A stretch of 64,000 nt of DNA. Source: DASYFG01 sp036498565 (GTDB lineage Bacteria > Bacillota > Bacilli > Lactobacillales > Lactobacillaceae). The notes beneath the pieces are model-generated. The model was not told the DNA's origin. It saw only the letters and a program-made list of their open reading frames with translations, and made no database searches. The DNA is taken from contig DASYFG010000002.1 in NCBI GenBank assembly GCA_036498565.1, positions 124,001 through 188,000 of the forward strand, written 5' to 3'. The position numbers and the translations under genes were made by a program. Below are positions 58,402 through 64,000 of the stretch, piece after piece; positions within the stretch are counted from its first letter, which is position 1, and every line of letters starts with the position of its first letter.

Positions 58402-60822
58402 ATGCCATATAATCATTTAGAAATTGAACCAAAGTGGCAACAATTTTGGGAAGAGAACCAAACGTTTGTTGCCAGTTCTGATTTTACAAAGCCAAAATAT
58501 TATGCGATGGACATGTTTCCCTTTCCATCCGGCGCTGGTTTGCACGTTGGGCACCCAGAAGGGTATACTGCAACTGATATTATGAGCCGTTTCAAACGCG
58601 CGCAAGGCTTCAACGTATTGCACCCGTTGGGCTGGGATGCGTTTGGTTTGCCAGCGGAACAATATGCGATGAAAATGGGCAAAGACCCCAAGGAATTTAC
58701 CTACCAAAACATCGCCACTTTCAAAAAGCAAATCCAATCATTGGGTTTGTCGTATGATTGGAACCGTGAAATCGCGACCACAGATCCGGCTTATTACAAG
58801 TGGACGCAATGGATTTTTGAAAAATTATACGAAAATGGTTTGGCCTACGAAGCGGAAATGGCGGTCAACTGGGACCCAATTGACAAAGTTGTTTTGGCCA
58901 ATGAAGAAGTGATTGATGGTAAGTCAGAACGTTCCGGTAACGTGGTTGAACGCAAGTCAATTCGCCAATGGGTGTTGAAAATCACGGCTTACGCGGATCG
59001 TTTGATTGATGATTTGGAAGAATTAGACTGGCCAGAAGCGATCAAAGAACAACAACGCAACTGGATTGGTCGTTCAATTGGTGCGAGTGTGAACTTTGCA
59101 GTTGACGGTCATGCGGATGCGAACATTGAAGTCTTTACGACGCGTCCTGACACGTTATTTGGGGCTAGTTACATGGTTTTGGCGCCGGAACATGATTTGG
59201 TGGACGTGATTGCTAGTGACGACCAACGCCAAGCAATCGCTGATTACCGCGCTGAAATCGCCGCCAAATCTGATTTGGAACGGACCGATTTGAACAAGGA
59301 CAAATCTGGTGTGTTCACCGGTGCTTACGGCATCAACCCCGTTAACGGGGAAAAGTTGCCAATTTGGATTGCTGATTATGTTTTGGCGTCATACGGTACT
59401 GGTGCGATTATGGCGGTGCCAGCGCATGACACACGTGATTTTGAATTTGCTCAAAAGTTTGATTTGCCAATTACGCGGGTGATTGAAGGTGGCGACGAAT
59501 TGCCATACACCGGCGATGGCATTCACGTGAATTCTGAATTTTTGAACGGCTTGGGCAAAGCCGATGCGATTGACCACATCATTGGCTGGTTGGAAGAAAA
59601 GGGTGTCGGGCACAAGCAAGTCAACTTCCGTTTGCGCGATTGGATTTTCTCACGGCAACGTTACTGGGGTGAACCAATTCCCGTTATTCACTGGGAAGAT
59701 GGCACGACGAGTTTGGTACCGGAAAGCGAATTGCCTTTGCTATTGCCAGAAACGGACAATATTCAACCTTCCGGCACGGGCGAAAGTCCGCTGGCGAATT
59801 TGACAGAATGGTTGGAAGTTGACGGTGCCAAATACGGCAAGCCGGGCGTTATGGGCCGGCGTGAAACCAACACGATGCCACAATGGGCCGGCTCATCATG
59901 GTACTTCTTGCGCTACATCGATCCAACGAACAGCGAAGTTTTGGCTGACAAAGAATTGTTGGACTACTGGATGAACGTTGATTTGTACGTTGGTGGCGCT
60001 GAACACGCCGTGTTGCATTTGTTGTACGCCCGTTTCTGGCACAAGTTCTTGTATGATTTGGGCTTGGTTTCAACGAAGGAACCATTCCAAAAGTTGGTCA
60101 ACCAAGGGATGATTTTGGGCGAAAACCATGAAAAAATGTCAAAATCAAAGGGCAACGTGGTTAATCCAGATGATATTGTCTCTGAATTTGGCGCAGACAC
60201 GCTCCGTGTTTACGAAATGTTCATGGGACCGCTCACACAATCAAAGCCTTGGAGCGAAGAAGCGATTACCGGCACGCGTCGTTGGTTGGATCGTGTTTGG
60301 CGTTTGTTCATTGATGAAGAGGACAAATTACGCGATCACGTGACGACTGTTAATCCGGGTGATTTGACGAAAATTTATCACCAAACGGTTAAGAAAGTGA
60401 CCGAAGATTTGGAGCGTATGAGCTTTAACACGGCGATTTCACAGATGATGATTTTTGTGAATGACGCGTACAAATCAGAAGCGTTGCCGGTTGAATATGT
60501 GAAGGGATTCATCCAACTATTGGCGCCGTTTGCGCCGCATTTGGCTGAAGAATTGTGGGTAAAATTGGGCCACACAGACGGAGTTTCTTACCATGCTTGG
60601 CCAGTTTATGACGAAGCGGCTTTGGTGGAAAACGAAGTGGAAATCATTGTTCAAGTCAACGGCAAAGTTCGTGCGCGCTTGACAGTATCAGTTGATGACG
60701 ACGCGAAAAAGCTGGAAGAATTGGCATTGGCAGACGAAAACGTCACCAAGCATTTGGAAGGTGCGACCGTGCGCAAAGTGATTGCTATTCCAGGGAAGTT
60801 TGTTAATATCGTGGCAAATTAG
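58402..60822 (+). CDS. leuS: Leucyl-tRNA synthetase
   Basis: This 806-residue class I synthetase has the HIGH-type motif in FPSGAGLHVGHPEGYTATD, the editing (CP1) domain at about 225-420 with TTRPDTLFGASYMVLAPEH, and KMSKS in HEKMSKSKGNVVNPDD. AAGGAG precedes the ATG. The TAG stop shares its AG with the first bases of structured element B. Confidence 0.96.
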   Translation: MPYNHLEIEPKWQQFWEENQTFVASSDFTKPKYYAMDMFPFPSGAGLHVGHPEGYTATDIMSRFKRAQGFNVLHPLGWDAFGLPAEQYAMKMGKDPKEFTYQNIATFKKQIQSLGLSYDWNREIATTDPAYYKWTQWIFEKLYENGLAYEAEMAVNWDPIDKVVLANEEVIDGKSERSGNVVERKSIRQWVLKITAYADRLIDDLEELDWPEAIKEQQRNWIGRSIGASVNFAVDGHADANIEVFTTRPDTLFGASYMVLAPEHDLVDVIASDDQRQAIADYRAEIAAKSDLERTDLNKDKSGVFTGAYGINPVNGEKLPIWIADYVLASYGTGAIMAVPAHDTRDFEFAQKFDLPITRVIEGGDELPYTGDGIHVNSEFLNGLGKADAIDHIIGWLEEKGVGHKQVNFRLRDWIFSRQRYWGEPIPVIHWEDGTTSLVPESELPLLLPETDNIQPSGTGESPLANLTEWLEVDGAKYGKPGVMGRRETNTMPQWAGSSWYFLRYIDPTNSEVLADKELLDYWMNVDLYVGGAEHAVLHLLYARFWHKFLYDLGLVSTKEPFQKLVNQGMILGENHEKMSKSKGNVVNPDDIVSEFGADTLRVYEMFMGPLTQSKPWSEEAITGTRRWLDRVWRLFIDEEDKLRDHVTTVNPGDLTKIYHQTVKKVTEDLERMSFNTAISQMMIFVNDAYKSEALPVEYVKGFIQLLAPFAPHLAEELWVKLGHTDGVSYHAWPVYDEAALVENEVEIIVQVNGKVRARLTVSVDDDAKKLEELALADENVTKHLEGATVRKVIAIPGKFVNIVAN

Positions 60823-60942
60823 AGTGTGAAAGGCGGTCGGCGAAGCCGATGGGAAGCGTAAGCTAAGTGATTGGCACGGGAAATGCAACGCATTTTCTGG
60901 GGCAATGGCTTAGCTCTAGCTTGCCAAAGCCGAAACACGTTT
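60821..60942 (+). repeat. Structured intergenic element, family 1, copy B
   Basis: It begins AGAGTGTG inside the leuS stop codon and ends CGAAACACGTTT (GTGT with ACAC). The first hairpin is TCGGC-GAA-GCCGA, and GGGAAGC pairs with GCTTGCC. AGCTAAG pairs with CTTAGCT and ATTG with CAAT, and the apex is AAATGC-AAC-GCATTT. It is followed eight bases later by a family 2 element. Confidence 0.82.
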
Positions 60943-60949
60943 GGGTGCC

Positions 60950-61077
60950 GGTTCGCGCAAAGATTTTTTCCGACACTGAAACGGGCACAAAAATTTCAAA
61001 ATGACCTGCGGTCATGCGCTACGCGCTGTTTGAAATTTTCGGCTCAGTTTCGGGCGTGCCAAAAAAATCGGCGAACC
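60950..61077 (-). repeat. Large intergenic hairpin element, family 2, copy 2
   Basis: Arms GGTTCG/CGAACC and GATTTTTT/AAAAAATC enclose nested stems GAAAC/GTTTC and AAATTTCAAA/TTTGAAATTT. The apex holds ATGAC-CTGCG-GTCAT and GCG-CTAC-GCGC. The reverse complement matches the plan and several segments of 7490-7623. Together with element B it fills the 340-base gap between leuS and yebC; no gene is seen there. Confidence 0.65.
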
Positions 61078-61101
61078 TGAAATGCTAAATTCGCAAAAAT
61101 T

Positions 61102-61130
61102 TTGCGTGGGCGCTGGGTTTGTACTATAAT
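61102..61130 (+). promoter_or_regulatory. Promoter of yebC
   Basis: TTGCGT (61102-61107), a 17-base spacer and TATAAT (61125-61130). Confidence 0.72.
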
Positions 61131-61163
61131 TTAACTATTGATTTTAAGATAGAGGTCTAAAAA

Positions 61164-61874
61164 ATGGGTCGTAAGTGGGAAAACATTAAGACGAAGAAGG
61201 CTGCCAATGATGGTGCCAACTCAAAGATTTACGGAAAATTCGGAACGGAAATTTATGCTGCTGCTAAAAACGGTGGCTCAATTGACCCCGAAGCCAACTC
61301 AACTTTGAAATTCACGTTGGAACGTGCCAAGCAAGCACAAGTGCCAAAGCACATCATTGACCGTGCGTTGGAAAAGGCTAAGGGTGGTTCCGAAGAAACC
61401 TTTGCTGAAGGGCGTTACGAAGGTTTTGGTCCAAATGGTTCTTTGGTGATTGTTGACACGTTGACATCAAACGTTAACCGCACGGCGGCCAACGTACGCA
61501 CAGCGTTTAACAAAAACGGTGGAACTTTTGGGGCGACAGTTTTGTACTTGTTTGATGAAACAGGTGTGATTGTGTTTGAAGGCGACAACGCTGATGACAT
61601 TTTTGAAACGTTGCTGGAAGCTGAAGTTGACGTGCGCGATGTGGAACAACAAGATGATCACATCGTTGTCACAACTGAACCAACTGATTTGCACAAAGCC
61701 GTTACCGCTTTGCGCGCAGCAGGGGTTGAAGAATTTGCCACAACAGAAATCGACATGATTCCACAAACTGAAATGGAACTTGAAGGCGATGATTTGGCAA
61801 CGTTTGAAGCATTGATTGACGCGTTGGAAGACGACGAAGACGTCCAAAAGGTTTACCACAACGTTGCGTTGTAA
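61164..61874 (+). CDS. yebC: YebC/PmpR-family protein (TACO1 group)
   Basis: This 236-residue protein starts MGRKWENIKTKKAANDGANS, between the short (yrbC/YeeN) and long (YebC) subtypes. It has GGSIDPEANSTLKFTLERAK and GRYEGFGPNGSLVIVDTLTS. The family has been reported both as DNA-binding regulators and as translation factors that relieve stalling. Its own promoter and terminator make it monocistronic. Confidence 0.92.
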   Translation: MGRKWENIKTKKAANDGANSKIYGKFGTEIYAAAKNGGSIDPEANSTLKFTLERAKQAQVPKHIIDRALEKAKGGSEETFAEGRYEGFGPNGSLVIVDTLTSNVNRTAANVRTAFNKNGGTFGATVLYLFDETGVIVFEGDNADDIFETLLEAEVDVRDVEQQDDHIVVTTEPTDLHKAVTALRAAGVEEFATTEIDMIPQTEMELEGDDLATFEALIDALEDDEDVQKVYHNVAL

Positions 61875-61876
61875 TG

Positions 61877-61903
61877 AAAAGCATGTCTTAGACATGCTTT
61901 TTT
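61877..61903 (+). terminator. Terminator after yebC
   Basis: AAAAGCATGTC pairs with GACATGCTTTT around TTA, followed by T residues. Confidence 0.9.
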
Positions 61904-61906
61904 ATT

Positions 61907-61935
61907 TTGTTTCACGGGCTGATTTTTGGTAAAAT
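61907..61935 (+). promoter_or_regulatory. Promoter of the MurJ/YtgP-like gene
   Basis: TTGTTT (61907-61912), a 17-base spacer and TAAAAT (61930-61935). Confidence 0.55.
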
Positions 61936-61964
61936 AGAACAGAATATGGAAAAGGGATAAGTAT

Positions 61965-63833
61965 ATGACCGACGAAACAAAGACGCAACCTGGTGGGCGC
62001 GTTAAGGCGACACAAGTAAATGGGCAGATTTTAACGGCTGAGGAAATCTTGGCGCAAGCTCAATTGCGTTTGCAAGCTCGGCAACAAAGTGAACACGTGG
62101 CTGAAGCGGCGCCACAAGTGCAAACAACACAACAGCCCGTACAACAACATCAGTGGCAAGCGCCACGTGCTCAAGTGGCGGATGTTGTGGCCCAAGAACC
62201 GCCAATCGAAGAAGCACCGCTCAATACGCAAGCGACTTTGGTCAAAGGTTCGGCGTGGTTGTCGGCTGGGAGCATGGTTTCGCGGTTATTGGGTGCGTTG
62301 TACATCATTCCGTGGATGGCGATGCTTGGCATGTACGCCAATCGTGGGAATGCTTTGTTTGCCCAAGGGTACACGATTTATGCGATCTTTTTGATGATTG
62401 CAACCGCTGGGATTCCGACGGCTATTTCAAAGCTTGTGGCGCAGTTTAATACGATGCAAGAAGGACGCGTGACGCGCCGTTTATTGCGCCAATCCTCACT
62501 TTTGGGAATTGTGATGGGGCTTTTGGCCGGTTTGGTGATTTATTTTGGTGCGCCGGTGTTGGCCGGTGGCAACGCCAAACTTGTACCGGTGTTGCATTCT
62601 TTGGCACCAGCGGTGGCGTTATTTCCCGTGATGTCGATTTGGCGGGGGTATTTCCAAGGGCATCAATTGATGAACGTATCCGCGCTATCGCAAATTGTTG
62701 AGCAAATTGCGCGTGTGGCGTACATGTTGATTGCGGCCGTGGTTGTCTTGCGCATGGACAAAGACAATTGGACGCAAGTCGTTGTACAATCAACGTTTGC
62801 AGCCTTTATTGGGGCGATTTTCAGTATGGCGGTTCTCGTTTGGGGCTGGGCAAAGTACGACAAATTCTTTACCAGTCACGTCCGCAACGCGCAAAATAAA
62901 TTACGCATTTCAACACGACAATTGTTGCGTGACGTGCTCAAAGAAGCGTGGCCGTTTATCATCATCGGTTCGGCGATTAACTTATTCCAATTGGTTGATC
63001 AATACACGTTCTTTGGCGCGATGAACCATTTTTTCAATTATAGTCAAACGAGTTTGGATAACCAATTCGCGTTGTTTAGCGCCAATCCAAACAAAATTAT
63101 TATGATCATTGTGCCGTTTGCAACAGCGATTGCCGGCACGGCGTTACCGATGCTATCCGGGGCAAATGTGAATCCTAAGTTGGCTGACATTCAACAACAG
63201 TTACGTCAAATGTTTAAATTATTTGCCGTGATTATGGTGCCGAGTGCGCTGGGGATGTTTGCGATTGCCCGACCACTTTACATCACGTTCTATCAAAATT
63301 TGGATCCGATTGCTACGCGCCAAGGCGTGTATTTGTTGCAATATTCTAGCATTATGGCGCTCTTCTTCGCGCTATTTATGTTGATTGCCTTTGCGCTACA
63401 AGGTTTGTCGGACACGCGCATTGTGTTGCGAGCCTTTGGTTTTGGTTTGTTAGTGAAAATTGCCGTGCAAGTGCCGTTGATTTTCTACTTCCAAATGATG
63501 GGACCATTGGTAGCAAGCGTGATTGGCATGATTTTTGCCATCGCGTATATGTTGGACTTCATGCGCCGCACGTACGACGTGTCGTTGGGCGATGTGATTG
63601 AAGATTTAGGCAAATTATTAACCGGTGCGATTGTTATGGCGCTGGTAGCCGGCGGTTTGGCGGCGGGTTTGGCCGCGATTTTGCCAGACACGCAATTCGT
63701 CGCTGCTCTGATTGCGGTTTTGTCCGCTGGCGTGGGCGGCATTGTGACGGCGATGATTTATTTGCGGCTTGGCTACGGCGCAGATGTCTTAGGTTCACGC
63801 GTGAAGCGTTTGCCAAAGTGGTTACGAGGTTAA
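61965..63833 (+). CDS. Lipid II flippase-like MOP-superfamily protein (MurJ/YtgP type)
   Basis: This 622-residue protein has about 14 membrane segments after a soluble Gln/Ala-rich N-terminal region of about 85 residues (contains QVQTTQQPVQQHQWQAP). KGSAWLSAGSMVSRLLGALY opens the membrane part, and SIWRGYFQGHQLMNVSALSQ is typical of YtgP, the Gram-positive MurJ that flips lipid II. The long polar N-terminus is more than usual and may bind wall-synthesis partners. Confidence 0.85.
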   Translation: MTDETKTQPGGRVKATQVNGQILTAEEILAQAQLRLQARQQSEHVAEAAPQVQTTQQPVQQHQWQAPRAQVADVVAQEPPIEEAPLNTQATLVKGSAWLSAGSMVSRLLGALYIIPWMAMLGMYANRGNALFAQGYTIYAIFLMIATAGIPTAISKLVAQFNTMQEGRVTRRLLRQSSLLGIVMGLLAGLVIYFGAPVLAGGNAKLVPVLHSLAPAVALFPVMSIWRGYFQGHQLMNVSALSQIVEQIARVAYMLIAAVVVLRMDKDNWTQVVVQSTFAAFIGAIFSMAVLVWGWAKYDKFFTSHVRNAQNKLRISTRQLLRDVLKEAWPFIIIGSAINLFQLVDQYTFFGAMNHFFNYSQTSLDNQFALFSANPNKIIMIIVPFATAIAGTALPMLSGANVNPKLADIQQQLRQMFKLFAVIMVPSALGMFAIARPLYITFYQNLDPIATRQGVYLLQYSSIMALFFALFMLIAFALQGLSDTRIVLRAFGFGLLVKIAVQVPLIFYFQMMGPLVASVIGMIFAIAYMLDFMRRTYDVSLGDVIEDLGKLLTGAIVMALVAGGLAAGLAAILPDTQFVAALIAVLSAGVGGIVTAMIYLRLGYGADVLGSRVKRLPKWLRG

Positions 63834-63859
63834 GGTACGGCAAAAGTCGTACCTTTTTT
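63832..63859 (+). terminator. Terminator after the flippase gene
   Basis: AAGGTACG pairs with CGTACCTT, followed by T residues just before the next TATAAT. Confidence 0.85.
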
Positions 63860-63873
63860 GCTATAATCAAGGC

Positions 63874-64000
63874 ATGGGAATTTTAGTGACAATTTTAGTG
63901 CTTACCGTGCTTTGGTGGGCGTGGACGTTTAACCGTTTGGTCAGTTGGCAAAAGCGTATTGACGAGGCAGTCAGCCAGTTAGATGTGCAGTTAAAACGGC
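63874..64000 (+). CDS. lemA: LemA-family protein, N-terminal part (cut by window end)
   Basis: The 42 visible residues show one membrane segment (GILVTILVLTVLWWAWTF) and then NRLVSWQKRIDEAVSQLDVQ, the hallmark N-terminus of LemA proteins, which project a helical bundle from the membrane. TATAAT (63862-63867) ends only six bases before the ATG, so transcription may start at the start codon. Confidence 0.82.
   Translation, partial: MGILVTILVLTVLWWAWTFNRLVSWQKRIDEAVSQLDVQLKR

Noticed and set aside
2915..61077. CRISPR array or insertion sequence as explanation for the dispersed repeats
   Set aside because: Copies are single, kilobases apart, in both orientations, and contain no transposase or regular spacers. 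A MITE-like origin remains possible, but only copy D shows terminal inverted repeats.
60950..61077. Family 2 hairpin as an ordinary leuS terminator
   Set aside because: The stem is about 125 bases with nested internal pairs and no terminal U-tract, and it has a counterpart inside the fab operon.

Overview
The window looks like a chromosomal segment of a low-to-moderate GC Gram-positive lactic acid bacterium of the former Leuconostocaceae, most probably Weissella-like. This rests on the FabT/FabK-type fatty-acid cluster, a Man-family PTS with its DUF956 partner, MurT/GatD, T-box leaders on thrS and leuS, the thrS-infC-rpmI-rplT and yqeG-yqeH-yhbY-nadD-yqeK-rsfS gene orders, and strong TTG-leucine codon use. 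The genus is an inference from gene content, not from a marker gene.

Layout. 1-500: the 3' end of a flavin disulfide-reductase-like gene and tRNA-Gln(CTG). 600-11185: one long fatty-acid operon, fabZ-fabT-fabH-acpP-fabK-fabD-fabG-fabF-accB-fabZ-accC-accD-accA, with a FabT-type operator at its head. 11241-15503: small housekeeping and accessory genes (DUF2185, tRNA-Cys, GtrA-like, HAD phosphatase, aromatic-acid exporter-like, nitroreductase, manA). 15550-18968: CcpA-controlled mannose PTS. 18972-21055: MurT/GatD on the minus strand. 21103-22670: a TetR gene and a divergent SDR with paired operators. 22787-28409: a sugar or sugar-alcohol locus (FGGY kinase, SDR, ROK repressor, GPH symporter, 79-residue partner) with cre sites. 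28506-40944: core translation and ribosome-biogenesis genes. 40973-51054: an efflux region with four TetR genes, two MFS exporters, an MMPL protein, an ABC exporter and an isochorismatase-like protein. 51221-54448: an AT-rich three-gene cassette (peptidoglycan-binding/DUF1906 protein plus two related membrane proteins) bounded by matching terminators. 54481-64000: metK with an S-box-like leader, a family 6 UDG, a membrane cyclophilin, T-box leuS, yebC, a MurJ/YtgP-type flippase and the start of lemA.

The least explained signal is a family of five intergenic elements of about 122-143 bp at 2915, 18416, 29110, 32394 and 60821. They share end motifs and one predicted fold (closing stem, fixed GGC-GAA-GCC hairpin, long stem with an apical hairpin). 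The long-stem sequence differs in every copy while pairing is kept. One copy lies exactly between the Shine-Dalgarno sequence and start codon of prfA. Another follows a Shine-Dalgarno sequence before the DUF956 gene. A third sits inside the thrS T-box leader, upstream of its antiterminator. A second, different hairpin family occurs at 7490 and 60950. All structures were worked out by eye.
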